Part shown: piece after piece, positions 1 to 10,019 of the stretch
Layout: each line of letters opens with the position of its first letter
Numbering within the stretch: the first letter of the stretch is position 1
Assembly (NCBI GenBank): GCA_033964015.1
Contig: CM066915.1
Span: forward strand, 12,299,573-12,363,572
Direction: 5' to 3'
From: Scolanthus callimorphus
Taxonomy: Eukaryota > Cnidaria > Anthozoa > Actiniaria > Edwardsiidae
Length of the DNA: 64,000 bases
Made by a program: the position numbers and the translations under genes
Notes under the pieces: model-generated
The model's input: the letters and a program-made list of their open reading frames with translations, nothing else
What the model was told of the DNA's origin: nothing
Database searches by the model: none

Positions 1-480
1 CGAACAGTCAGAGATAGTGGAATTGAGTCCAGACAGCACCAAACCTCACTCAATTTGTTTTATACCATGACAAAATTAAAGACTCTGCTAAAACAAGCAC
101 GTTCCGTTGCTAATCGCGCGCGCATTCGAGCAGTTTTCCGTTGTTTTGAAAGGCGCGCGCGCATACTGACGTTAAACACTAATTTCGTGTGCATTTAGGA
201 CACTTCCGATTGGCTCTCGCGATTTCGATTGTTGAAACCGGTCTCCAAATATGGTCAAGATTTGTACCTTGACATGTTTGAATGTGGTCACGCTTGTTAT
301 CGAAGAGATGTTTGACTGTTACACGTTTCAACTCACTTATATGTTTCTGGAAAAACATGTTACTTTCTAAAATTACCGGCTCGCCAATCACTCAATTGTC
401 TGACGTCAGAAGCATGTTTGCACAGGGAAATGCAAACATGGTTCTAAGCCAATCAGAGCGCGCGTACTATCTAAATTTTT
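1..480 (-). promoter_or_regulatory. Segment A: putative PLE promoter/5' segment
   Basis: Non-coding segment repeated in every unit. It holds three CCAAT-type motifs (about 208-216, 378-385, 451-458), a perfect CRE-like TGACGTCA at 401-408, and an inverted repeat with 15-nt arms at 408-422 and 431-445 (one mismatch) around an 8-nt loop. Alternating GC runs near 115-165 could adopt Z-DNA. The small open frame on the minus strand at 179-391 resembles nothing I know and is probably not a gene. The promoter role is inferred from motif clustering upstream of the coding region only. Confidence 0.45.
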
Positions 481-699
481 ATAATGATGGATAAAATTTA
501 ATTCAGCTACTCAACAAAAGAACATCCCCTGTCCAAAGAAAAAAGTGTATTTGACAAGGCAGATAGAAAGGACCGAATAGCTAATCCGGAATATGAGATG
601 GAGGGCATGCCACTATTTAATCAGGAGCGTTGAATTCGACCAACGTAACAATGACCTGCAAAAAGAACTGAGCAAGGACGTAAAGAAAGTCAATAGACG

Positions 700-1372
700 A
701 CCTTCATTTAACCACCATTAATTTCTACCGGATGAAACCCGATGACTACAACTAGCTCCTCGATAAGAATGTACAGAAAGCATATAAACAGGCTGGAAAA
801 AAGAAGGAAGTAAAAATCAATCAGGAAGCGAAGAAGATCTCAGATGATCTGGAGTTGGCCGACAGAGTTGAGACCATGGCAAGGCGGGACGCATTTATAA
901 CTTTAAAAGACCATAAGCCAAACTTCGAAAATGCACCAAACATGCCGGCTTATTAATCCAACCAAGTCCGAAATCGGAAAAATCGCGAAACATATACTCC
1001 AGAGAATCGTGAAAAGCACCGCACTGGCCACTGAAGTCAACCTATGGAGGAGCACCTACTCAGTACTCAAATGGTTCAACAAGATCGAAAATAAGCGTAG
1101 CGCGTCCTTCGTGTGCTTCGACATTGTGGTTCTCTTCCCTTCCATAACGCAAGAATTGTTATCCGAGGCCATCGACTTTGCTGCGCTAACTATGTAAACA
1201 TTTCGCCTACACATTAGATGAGACAGAGAAATCATTATGCACGCAAAACAAATACTCCTTTTCAGTGCAGACGCCCGTTGGGTAAAGAAAGATGCGCCGG
1301 CGGCTTATTCGATGTAACCATGGGGTCGTACGATGGCGCTGAGTCGTGCGAACTTGTAGTAGTTTACTTTTT
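700..1372 (+). pseudogene. Relic of a second, different reverse transcriptase
   Basis: Opposite in strand to the PLE polyprotein. Conceptual frames read a region with LKDHKPNFENAP, then after a one-base insertion (extra A near 937) CRLINPTKSEIGK..., continuing to FVCFDIVVLFPSI (RT motif A with its Asp, about 1110-1145), and after stops near 1195 to [16 protein letters not shown] (RT motif B, about 1310-1355). It stops before any YxDD motif C. The motif style is PLE-like but does not match the main RT of this unit, so it comes from another family. In this unit the base run near 1296 is GCGCCGG, which shifts frame again relative to units with GCGCCCGG. The stops and shift are shared by all units. 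Confidence 0.75.
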
Positions 1373-1853
1373 TTTGTAATTTTTTTTTGTATTTCAACAT
1401 CTTTATTTGTTTTATTTTCTTACAAGATAATCAATTACAAAAACCCATACTACCACAACCAACATCAGAAGAAAAAAACACAAGAAAACAAGGAAACACG
1501 AGAAAAAAAAAAACTAACAAGCAAAAACAGACAAAAACCGATAAAAAATCACACTATCATTAATAATTATTGTAGTGCTTTAAATTCTGACGACTTTCGT
1601 CAAATTGCCCCACTTTATCAAGTGGAATGATTCCTTCTTATTTTTCATGGCAATATTATCTTCAATCTTTTCATAAAAGGCTAAAAGCGATCTAAATTGT
1701 GGCAGTTTGGGGTGAATTCCACTTTCCCTCTTCTTATATATAATATACTTTTAAATTAATAATATAAAATTACATGTGGGAAAATACTCAGAGCAATTAA
1801 TACCGAATATATTTGGAAGAGTCAATGGCAGTAACACTAAACTAGCCTCTTCT
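1373..1853. other. A/T-rich spacer of the PLE unit
   Basis: No coding signal. It begins with T-runs after the RT relic, then an A-rich strand (about 1430-1550), then AT-rich sequence with TATATAATATA-like stretches. It repeats in each unit between the relic and segment B. The open frame through it is low-complexity K/N/T-rich and not credible as a protein. Confidence 0.6.
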
Positions 1854-1941
1854 ACAAAAATGAGATAGAGTTAAAACTCCGGGTGATGCGTGACACTTGT
1901 AAAGAAATGGTATAAAATCGAATCAATAAATTGAAAAAGTG

Positions 1942-3006
1942 TCAGTATAATTTAATACAAACGTTTCGGGCATGGCCCTTCATCAGTGTATCAAAAGGCG
2001 GTATTCGCCATGCTAAAATCCTAACGGAAAAGCCCGCGCTAAATACAATAAGCGCGCGCGCTCTAGATGAGTTCGAACAGTCAGAGATAGTGGAAATTGA
2101 TGTTGAGTCCACAAGGGCTAAGAGTTCCCAAGTTAAAGATAAGTTCCATCTCCTGGTGTTTGCGATGGTAGTTGTCCCGTGGCTTAAACGGAGGCCGCAT
2201 ACCCTAAGATTGTCAATAGAGTGCGATGCAGAGTTAAAATGTTCGGCCACGGGGAAACCAGGAGATTTGTTCTTGATACTGCGAAGGTGCTCTCCAACTC
2301 GTTCGCGTAAAGAACGACCGGTTTCACCAATGTACAGAGAAGTACAACGGGTGCAGCTGATGCAATACACCACATTCTCAGACCGACAGGTGAAGCGATT
2401 GTTGATGGTGTATCTGCTTTTGGGACCCTGTATGATAGTCTGAGAAGTGGTGTGTTTGCACGTCTGACAGCGTGGGCGGTTACACGGGAACGTTCCGGCA
2501 TCCGATGATGTTGACGAACCGACACTAGAGTGCACGAGGATATCCCTGAGATTCTTGTCGCGATTCTTGTCGGATATAAGTGGCGACTCAGGGAAAATCC
2601 TGCGTGTGTCTGGATCAGTGGTTAAGATGTTAAAGTTCTTCATGAGTATCTGTTTGGTAATGGCGTTAAAGTTGTTGTAAGTAAGTACCAACGGAACGCG
2701 GTCTGTGCTGTCCTCATGCCGGGATGCCGTAAGGGCGTCTTGACGTGTAACTGTTAAAACTCTGTTAAGGTCATTCTCGAATTGTGCAGCTGGATAACCA
2801 CGAGCTGTGAAGAAATGTTGCATCTCTCTAGACTTGACGAGGAAGTCGTTATCATCTGAACAGAGACGGCGGAGACGGAGAAACTGGCTGTATGGGATAG
2901 CCCGTTTACAATGGCCGGGGTGGTGTGACGTAAAGTCGAGGTAGTTGTGTGTGTCAGTCTCTTTGTAGTATATTGATGTCTGAATGCTGTGATTGGATAT
3001 TCGCAA
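1942..3006 (-). pseudogene. PLE thumb + Cys linker + GIY-YIG endonuclease, frameshifted C-terminus (unit 1)
   Basis: Open in-frame downstream of the TAG at 3007-3009, so no own start is needed. It begins with the PLE thumb-like segment (HNYLDFTSHHPGHCKRAIP, about residues 20-38), then a Cys-rich linker (CNRPRCQTC and later CRSE...CISCTRC), then the GIY-YIG core with YIGETGRSLRERVGEH. Family knowledge: this nuclease nicks the target site during insertion. A one-base loss near 2177 puts the last 80 or so codons out of frame, so the normal end inside segment B is lost and the frame runs on to 1942. Confidence 0.85.
1951..1995 (-). ncRNA. Hammerhead ribozyme (downstream, unit 1)
   Basis: On the minus strand the order is: stem I 5' strand TTTGATACA, core CTGATGA, an extra A, stem II GGGC-CAT-GCCC, core GAAA, then ACGT T and stem I 3' strand TGTATTAAA. 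Stem I is 9 bp with one G-U pair. The cleavage triplet is GUU, just before TGTATT. Helix III is only the self-complementary ACGU with no loop, as in the minimal hammerheads described for PLEs, which are thought to work best as dimers. The extra A before stem II departs from the textbook core. Confidence 0.87.
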
Positions 3007-3981
3007 CTAGATGTCGAGAAAAAGCAGTCCGAGTTCACTGATGGTAGAAGTAAACTCCAGGGCAGGATGGAAATTGGAGACGTACTCTATAAATCCTTCA
3101 AGATCACGACGATCACACTGCGCAGCACCCACTACGTCATCAATATAACGCTTCTGAAGTTGAGGGAAAAAGCCGGTGAACTGCGTGCGGATTTGCTCTT
3201 CTACATATCCAACGAAGAGACATGCATAGTTAGGGCCCATTTTACTGCCCATAGCAACACCACCAATTTGTCGATAGTTGTCACCGTTGAACTTGAAGGC
3301 ATTGAGGGTGAGAACCAGTTCGGCGAGACGAGTAAGGGTGGCCGTGGGAGGTTCCTGCACCGTGCGTTTGTCCAGGAAGTGGGCGAGCGCCTGTAGTCCG
3401 CTGTTGTTGGGGATGACGCTGTACAAAGACTTAACGTCCATAGTGAACAGGAAACATGGCTTGGAACTGGTTTCATCGAAGCGGAATTCATTGAAGATGT
3501 TTAAGGCGTGGTTGGTGTCTTTAACATAAGTTGGCAGGTTTCTCACGAACGGGGCCATTATCTCATCAAGGTATGCTGCGATGTTTTCCGTCGGACAGCT
3601 GCAAGCAGACACTATAGGACGTCCGGGGTTGTTGTCTTTATGAATCTTGGGCAGCATATAGAAACGCGAGGTACGGGGCGTGGTGACTATAAGGTGCTTA
3701 GCCGTGGGTGGTAAGGCACAAGTAGCGATCATGTTCTTGATGTTATCTTTGACAACCATCTGATACTCTCTTGTTGGATCAGAGTCGAGTCGTTCGTAAA
3801 AACGATTGTCAGATAGTTGCCGGTTAGCTTCTTGGATGTAGAGTTCGCGTTGCCAAACCACAACTGCGCCTCCCTTGTCCGCTGCTTTGATAAGGATGTC
3901 CTGCCGTTGTCGTAAAGACCGTAAAGCTTGCTTCTCTTCAGAAGAGAGATTCGAGGTGGTGATGCGTCTCTTGAAATTCAA
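3007..3981 (-). CDS. PLE reverse transcriptase domain (unit 1)
   Basis: Open frame of 324 codons covering the RT core. Landmarks by residue: DKGG 35-38, LPKIHK 110-115 and RPIVSA 121-126, motif A FTMDVKSLY with Asp182, motif B GVAMGSKMGP 241-250, motif C YIDD 279-282 (DD at 3136-3141). All catalytic Asp residues are present. It is one domain of a polyprotein: its 5' side is cut from the N-terminal frame by a 13-bp loss near 4005, and it ends at TAG after FLDI where unit 8 has CAG. The apparent first codon is TTG and not a real start. Confidence 0.9.
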   Translation of the reverse strand: MNFKRRITTSNLSSEEKQALRSLRQRQDILIKAADKGGAVVVWQRELYIQEANRQLSDNRFYERLDSDPTREYQMVVKDNIKNMIATCALPPTAKHLIVTTPRTSRFYMLPKIHKDNNPGRPIVSACSCPTENIAAYLDEIMAPFVRNLPTYVKDTNHALNIFNEFRFDETSSKPCFLFTMDVKSLYSVIPNNSGLQALAHFLDKRTVQEPPTATLTRLAELVLTLNAFKFNGDNYRQIGGVAMGSKMGPNYACLFVGYVEEQIRTQFTGFFPQLQKRYIDDVVGAAQCDRRDLEGFIEYVSNFHPALEFTSTISELGLLFLDI

Positions 3982-4795
3982 AGAATTGATGCTGCGACGA
4001 CAACGACAAGGGCAGTAAAACGTCCATCCTTAGGTGTCCATGTAGAGGTCTTCTTCTCAAATTAGCGAAAGGATCGTCATCCTGTTCTTGTACATCTTCC
4101 TGGTCATAAAAATGAGCCTTGAGACGGAGACGGCGAAAAAACTTCTCGCTATCAGATTTAACCTCGTATTCATCAACCTTGTTATTTTCAGGGACAAACG
4201 TGAAACCTTTGCTGAGGACGGTATTTTCAGCATCAGAAAGCGGCAAATCTGCGGGAATAATAACAACAGTTCTTATCGCTGATACAACAGGTTGGACTGT
4301 AACATCATCATTGGCAGATCTCGCTGTGTTACGCAGAGAGGCGAACTTTGCATCTTTAATAGACTTGATTTCATGATGCAAATTAGAGTTCAATTCAGAA
4401 ATAATGTTCATGGCACAGTGATACTCTGCAGGAGTACAGCTATCACGGAGGCTGCTGGAAGCACGGGACTTGAGGTTGGAAACATGTATAAGACTGACCT
4501 TAAACTTCTGTACGCTTGTTTGCATCAGGCGTCTTGAACAAGAATTAAGAATTCTGGAATAGTGTCTGTGGTCGTAATTACCATTGGAGGGATGAAATCG
4601 TAGTCGGAAACCTTTAGGAATTACTCCCTTGCGTAGACAACGGCCAATGAAGATGATATGGCTGGTTAGCTTGGTCTTTTTGAAGATGTTGTAAGCCAGC
4701 TTGAGAGCGATAGATCTTGTATCGTCGTCAAGAAATGAGAGGCTGTGTTGTAAATCGCGTCGTAGAGAGGACACAGTTCTTCTAATATTAGGCAT
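3938..4795 (-). pseudogene. PLE polyprotein N-terminal region (unit 1)
   Basis: Starts at the ATG at 4793-4795 (MPNIRR), about 40 bp after segment B. It is basic and Ser-rich, and contains LSKGFTFVPENNK (about residues 192-204), a motif typical of the region before PLE RTs. A one-base loss near 4060 (AAATTAG where other units have AAATTTAG) shifts the last 36 or so codons; without it the frame would still fail at the 13-bp loss near 4005. Nucleic-acid binding is likely by family but not shown by a recognisable domain. Confidence 0.8.
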
Positions 4796-4924
4796 AATAG
4801 CAGATGGAAAATCGCATCAAATGTTTTAGAAAAATGAGATAGAGTTAAAACTCCGTGTGATGCGTGACACTTGTAAAGAGATGGTATAAAATCGAATCAA
4901 TAAATTGAAAAAGTGTCAGTATAA

Positions 4925-4969
4925 TTTAATACAAACGTTTCGGGCATGGCCCTTCATCAGTGTATAAAA
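4925..4969 (-). ncRNA. Hammerhead ribozyme (upstream of ORF, unit 1)
   Basis: Same core, stem II and loopless ACGU helix III as the hammerhead at 1951-1995. Stem I's 5' strand is TTTTATACA, giving a U-U mismatch at the sixth pair instead of G-U. It lies 5' of the polyprotein start by about 130 bp, so cleavage would leave the coding RNA with a defined 5' end. Confidence 0.87.
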
Positions 4970-5746
4970 AGGCGGTATTCGCCATGCTAAAATCCTAACG
5001 GAAAAGCGCGCGCTAAATACAATAGGCGCGCGCGCTCTAGATGAGTTCGAACAGTCAGAGATAGTGGAATTGAGTCCAGACAGCGCCAAACCTCACTCAA
5101 TTTGTTTTATACCATGACAAAATTAAAGACTCTGCTAAAACAAGCACGTTCCGTTGCTAATCGCGCGCGCATTCGAGCAGTTTTCCGTTGTTTGAAAGGC
5201 GCGCGCGCATACTGACGTTAAACACTAATTTCGTGTGCATTTAGGACACTTCCGATTGGCTCTCGCGATTTCGATTGTTGAAACCGGTCTCCAAATATGG
5301 TCAAGATTTGTACCTTGACATGTTTGAATGTGGTCACGCTTGTTATCGAAGAGATGTTTGACTGTTACACGTTTCAACTCACTTATATGTTTCTGGAAAA
5401 ACATGTTACTTTCTAAAATTACCGGCTCGCCAATCACTCAATTGTCTGACGTCAGAAGCATGTTTGCACAGGGAAATGCAAACATGGTTCTAAGCCAATC
5501 AGAGCGCGCGTACTATCTAAATTATTTATAATGATGGATAAAATTTAATTCAGCTACTCAACAAAAGAACATCCCCTGTCCAAAGAAAAAAGTGTATTTG
5601 ACAAGGCAGATAGAAAGGACCGAATAGCTAATCCGGAATATGAGATGGAGGGCATGCCACTATTTAATCAGGAGCGTTGAATTCGACCAACGTAACAATG
5701 ACCTGCAAAAAGAACTGAGCGAGGACGTAAAGAAAGTCAATAGACG

Positions 5747-6420
5747 ACCTTCATTTAACCACCATTAATTTCTACCGGATGAAACCCGATGACTACAACT
5801 AGCTCCTCGATAAGAATGTACAGAAAGCATATAAACAGGCTGGAAAAAAGAAGGAAGTAAAAATCAATCAGGAAGCGAAGAAGATCTCAGATGATCTGGA
5901 GTTGGCCGACAGAGTTGAGACCATGGCAAGGCGGGACGCATTTATAACTTTAAAAGACCATAAGCCAAACTTCGAAAATGCACCAAACATGCCGGCTTAT
6001 TAATCCAACCAAGTCCGAAATCGGAAAAATCGCGAAACATATACTCCAGAGAATCGTGAAAAGCACCGCACTGGCCACTGAAGTCAACCTATGGAGGAGC
6101 ACCTACTCAGTACTCAAATGGTTCAACAAGATCGAAAATAGCGTAGCGCGTCCTTCGTGTGCTTCGACATTGTGGTTCTCTTCCCTTCCATAACACAAGA
6201 ATTGTTATCCGAGGCCATCGACTTTGCTGCGCTAACTATGTAAACATTTCGCCTACACATTAGATGAGACAGAGAAATCATTATGCACGCAAAACAAATA
6301 CTCCTTTTCAGTGCAGACGCCCGTTGGGTAAAGAAAGATGCGCCCGGCGGCTTATTCGATGTAACCATGGGGTCGTACGATGGCGCTGAGTCGTGCGAAC
6401 TTGTAGTAGTTTACTTTTTT
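5747..6420 (+). pseudogene. Relic of second RT (unit 2)
   Basis: Same relic as at 700-1372, same shared insertion and stops. A private one-base loss (AAAATAGCG for AAAATAAGCG near 6140) breaks the frame before motif A. The GCGCCCGG variant near 6343 keeps the [10 protein letters not shown]...[11 protein letters not shown] segment in one frame here. Confidence 0.72.
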
Positions 6421-7000
6421 TTGTAATTTTTTTTTGTATTTCAACATCTTTATTTGTTTTATTTTCTTACAAGATAATCAATTACAAAAACCCATACTAC
6501 CACAACCAACATCAGAAGAAAAAAACACAAGAAAACAAGGAAACACGAGAAAAAATAAAACTAACAAGCAAAAACAGACAAAAACCGATAAAAAATCACA
6601 CTATCATTAATAATTATTGTAGTGCTTTAAATTCTGACGACTTTCGTCAAATTGCCCCACTTTATCAAGTGGAATGATTCCTTCTTATTTTTCATGGCAA
6701 TATTATCTTCAATCTTTTCATAAAAGGCTAAAAGCGATCTAAATTGTGGCAGTTTGGGGTGAATTCCACTTTCCCTCTTCTTATATATAATATACTTTTA
6801 AATTAATAATATAAAATTACATGTGGGAAAATACTCAGAGCAATTAATACCGAATATTATATTTGGAAGAGTCAATGGCAGTAACACTAAACTAGCCTCT
6901 TCTACAAAAATGAGATAGAGTTAAAACTCCGGGTGATGCGTGACACTTGTAAAGAAATGGTATAAAATCGAATCAATAAATTGAAAAAGTGTCAGTATAA

Positions 7001-7045
7001 TTTAATACAAACGTTTCGGGCATGGCCCTTCATCAGTGTATCAAA
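7001..7045 (-). ncRNA. Hammerhead ribozyme (downstream, unit 2)
   Basis: Identical in all helices to the copy at 1951-1995, with the G-U variant of stem I. Confidence 0.86.
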
Positions 7046-7130
7046 AGGCGGTATTCGCCATGCTAAAATCCTAACGGAAAAGCCCGCGCTAAATACAATA
7101 AGCGCGCGCGCTCTAGATGAGTTCGAACAG

Positions 7131-8056
7131 TCAGAGATAGTGGAAATTGATGTTGAGTCCACAAGGGCTAAGAGTTCCCAAGTTAAAGATAAGTTCCATC
7201 TCCTGGTGTTTGCGATGGTAGTTGTCCCCGTGGCTTAAACGGAGGCCGCATACCCTAAGATTGTCAATAGAGTGCGATGCAGAGTTAAAATGTTCGGCCA
7301 CGGGGAAACCAGGAGATTTGTTCTTGATACTGCGAAGGTGCTCTCCAACTCGTTCGCGTAAAGAACGACCGGTTTCACCAATGTACAGAGAAGTACAACG
7401 GGTGCAGCTGATGCAATACACCACATTCTCAGACCGACAGGTGAAGCGATTGTTGATGGTGTATCTGCTTTTGGGACCCTGTATGATAGTCTGAGAAGTG
7501 GTGTGTTTGCACGTCTGACAGCGTGGGCGGTTACACGGGAACGTTCCGGCATCCGGTGATGTTGACGAACCGACACTAGAGTGCACGAGGATATCCCTGA
7601 GATTCTTGTCGCGATTCTTGTCGGATATAAGTGGCGACTCAGGGAAAATCCTGCGTGTGTCTGGATCAGTGGTTAAGATGTTAAAGTTCTTCATGAGTAT
7701 CTGTTTGGTAATGGCGTTAAAGTTGTTGTAAGTAAGTACCAACGGAACGCGGTCTGTGCTGTCCTCATGCCGGGATGCCGTAAGGGCGTCTGACGTGTAA
7801 CTGTTAAAACTCTGTTAAGGTCATTCTCGAATTGTGCAGCTGGATAACCACGAGCTGTGAAGAAATGTTGCATCTCTCTAGACTTGACGAGGAAGTCGTT
7901 ATCATCTGAACAGAGACGGCGGAGACGGAGAAACTGGCTGTATGGGATAGCCCGTTTACAATGGCCGGGGTGGTGTGACGTAAAGTCGAGGTAGTTGTGT
8001 GTGTCAGTCTCTTTGTAGTATATTGATGTCTGAATGCTGTGATTGGATATTCGCAA
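7131..8056 (-). pseudogene. PLE thumb + GIY-YIG endonuclease, frameshifted (unit 2)
   Basis: Two open pieces, 7691-8056 (thumb) and 7131-7742 (linker and nuclease), overlap because one T is lost near 7790 (GGCGTCTGACG for GGCGTCTTGACG). The nuclease piece keeps the normal C-terminus ending NINFHYL inside segment B. One linker residue differs from other units (Pro for Ser in SSTSPDAG). Confidence 0.83.
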
Positions 8057-9031
8057 CTAGATGTCGAGAAAAAGCAGTCCGAGTTCACTGATGGTAGAAG
8101 TAAACTCCAGGGCAGGATGGAAATTGGAGACGTACTCTATAAATCCTTCAAGATCACGACGATCACACTGCGCAGCACCCACTACGTCATCAATATAACG
8201 CTTCTGAAGTTGAGGGAAAAAGCCGGTGAACTGCGTGCGGATTTGCTCTTCTACATATCCAACGAAGAGACATGCATAGTTAGGGCCCATTTTACTGCCC
8301 ATAGCAACACCACCAATTTGTCGATAGTTGTCACCGTTGAACTTGAAGGCATTGAGGGTGAGAACCAGTTCGGCGAGACGAGTAAGGGTGGCCGTGGGAG
8401 GTTCCTGCACCGTGCGTTTGTCCAGGAAGTGGGCGAGCGCCTGTAGTCCGCTGTTGTTGGGGATGACGCTGTACAAAGACTTAACGTCCATAGTGAACAG
8501 GAAACATGGCTTGGAACTGGTTTCATCGAAGCGGAATTCATTGAAGATGTTTAAGGCGTGGTTGGTGTCTTTAACATAAGTTGGCAGGTTTCTCACGAAC
8601 GGGGCCATTATCTCATCAAGGTATGCTGCGATGTTTTCCGTCGGACAGCTGCAAGCAGACACTATAGGACGTCCGGGGTTGTTGTCTTTATGAATCTTGG
8701 GCAGCATATAGAAACGCGAGGTACGGGGCGTGGTGACTATAAGGTGCTTAGCCGTGGGTGGTAAGGCACAAGTAGCGATCATGTTCTTGATGTTATCTTT
8801 GACAACCATCTGATACTCTCTTGTTGGATCAGAGTCGAGTCGTTCGTAAAAACGATTGTCAGATAGTTGCCGGTTAGCTTCTTGGATGTAGAGTTCGCGT
8901 TGCCAAACCACAACTGCGCCTCCCTTGTCCGCTGCTTTGATAAGGATGTCCTGCCGTTGTCGTAAAGACCGTAAAGCTTGCTTCTCTTCAGAAGAGAGAT
9001 TCGAGGTGGTGATGCGTCTCTTGAAATTCAA
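8057..9031 (-). CDS. PLE reverse transcriptase domain (unit 2)
   Basis: 324-codon RT frame with the same motifs as unit 1 (motif A Asp182, YIDD 279-282) and the MAPF variant at residues 142-145. Ends at the shared TAG; separated from the N-terminal frame by the shared 13-bp loss. Confidence 0.9.
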   Translation of the reverse strand: MNFKRRITTSNLSSEEKQALRSLRQRQDILIKAADKGGAVVVWQRELYIQEANRQLSDNRFYERLDSDPTREYQMVVKDNIKNMIATCALPPTAKHLIVTTPRTSRFYMLPKIHKDNNPGRPIVSACSCPTENIAAYLDEIMAPFVRNLPTYVKDTNHALNIFNEFRFDETSSKPCFLFTMDVKSLYSVIPNNSGLQALAHFLDKRTVQEPPTATLTRLAELVLTLNAFKFNGDNYRQIGGVAMGSKMGPNYACLFVGYVEEQIRTQFTGFFPQLQKRYIDDVVGAAQCDRRDLEGFIEYVSNFHPALEFTSTISELGLLFLDI

Positions 9032-9845
9032 AGAATTGATGCTGCGACGACAACGACAAGGGCAGTAAAACGTCCATCCTTAGGTGTCCATGTAGAGGTC
9101 TTCTTCTCAAATTAGCGAAAGGATCGTCATCCTGTTCTTGTACATCTTCCTGGTCATAAAAATGAGCCTTGAGACGGAGACGGCGAAAAAACTTCTCGCT
9201 ATCAGATTTAACCTCGTATTCATCAACCTTGTTATTTTCAGGGACAAACGTGAAACCTTTGCTGAGGACGGTATTTTCAGCATCAGAAAGCGGCAAATCT
9301 GCGGGAATAATAACAACAGTTCTTATCGCTGATACAACAGGTTGGACTGTAACATCATCATTGCCAGATCTCGCTGTGTTACGCAGAGAGGCGAACTTTG
9401 CATCTTTAATAGACTTGATTTCATGATGCAAATTAGAGTTCAATTCAGAAATAATGTTCATGGCACAGTGATACTCTGCAGGAGTACAGCTATCACGGAG
9501 GCTGCTGGAAGCACGGGATTTGAGGTTGGAAACATGTATAAGACTGACCTTAAACTTCTGTACGCTTGTTTGCATCAGGCGTCTTGAACAAGAATTAAGA
9601 ATTCTGGAATAGTGTCTGTGGTCGTAATTACCATTGGAGGGATGAAATCGTAGTCGGAAACCTTTAGGAATTACTCCCTTGCGTAGACAACGGCCAATGA
9701 AGATGATATGGCTGGTTAGCTTGGTCTTTTTGAAGATGTTGTAAGCCAGCTTGAGAGCGATAGATCTTGTATCGTCGTCAAGAAATGAGAGGCTGTGTTG
9801 TAAATCGCGTCGTAGAGAGGACACAGTTCTTCTAATATTAGGCAT
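8988..9845 (-). pseudogene. PLE polyprotein N-terminal region (unit 2)
   Basis: Opens at the same ATG context as unit 1 and carries the same one-base loss near 9110, so its last 36 or so codons are out of frame. One private substitution (Ser-Gly for Ser-Ala in NTARSGNDD). Confidence 0.8.
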
Positions 9846-9974
9846 AATAGCAGATGGAAAATCGCATCAAATGTTTTAGAAAAATGAGATAGAGTTAAAA
9901 CTCCGTGTGATGCGTGACACTTGTAAAGAGATGGTATAAAATCGAATCAATAAATTGAAAAAGTGTCAGTATAA

Positions 9975-10019
9975 TTTAATACAAACGTTTCGGGCATGGC
10001 CCTTCATCAGTGTATAAAA
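9975..10019 (-). ncRNA. Hammerhead ribozyme (upstream of ORF, unit 2)
   Basis: Core and stems as at 4925-4969, with the U-U variant of stem I. Confidence 0.86.

Larger units (their letters stand above)
1..5047 (-). mobile_element. Penelope-like element, tandem unit 1
   Basis: First of seven head-to-tail copies; sequence from position 1 recurs at 5048, so the window opens inside the array. In coding (minus) direction the full cycle is segment A, segment B with hammerhead, polyprotein, second segment B with hammerhead, spacer with an antisense RT relic, then the next A. PLEs typically carry an RT plus GIY-YIG endonuclease and are often found as tandem or partial-tandem copies; that family knowledge fits the domains seen here. 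Unit-specific lesions are a one-base loss near 2177 (three C instead of four) that shifts the endonuclease C-terminus, and a one-base loss near 4060 at the end of the N-terminal frame. Shared lesions are the 13-bp loss near 4005 and an in-frame TAG at 3007-3009. Confidence 0.93.

Noticed and set aside
179..391. 70-codon minus-strand frame (ending CPKCTRN) in segment A of each unit
   Set aside because: Stable only because the DNA repeats; no known domain, and it overlaps promoter-like motifs and a hairpin. Kept as a remote possibility only.
931..1197. Frame with TKSEIGK and FDIVVLFPSI as a host gene
   Set aside because: It is an RT fragment with shared frameshift and stops in all units and no motif C.
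1346..1630. 94-codon plus-strand frame repeated in most units
   Set aside because: Low-complexity translation of T- and A-runs after the RT relic; changes freely with run length between units.
2989..3396. 135-codon plus-strand frame inside the PLE RT, recurring in every unit
   Set aside because: Exact antisense shadow of the RT domain, whose catalytic motifs read on the minus strand.
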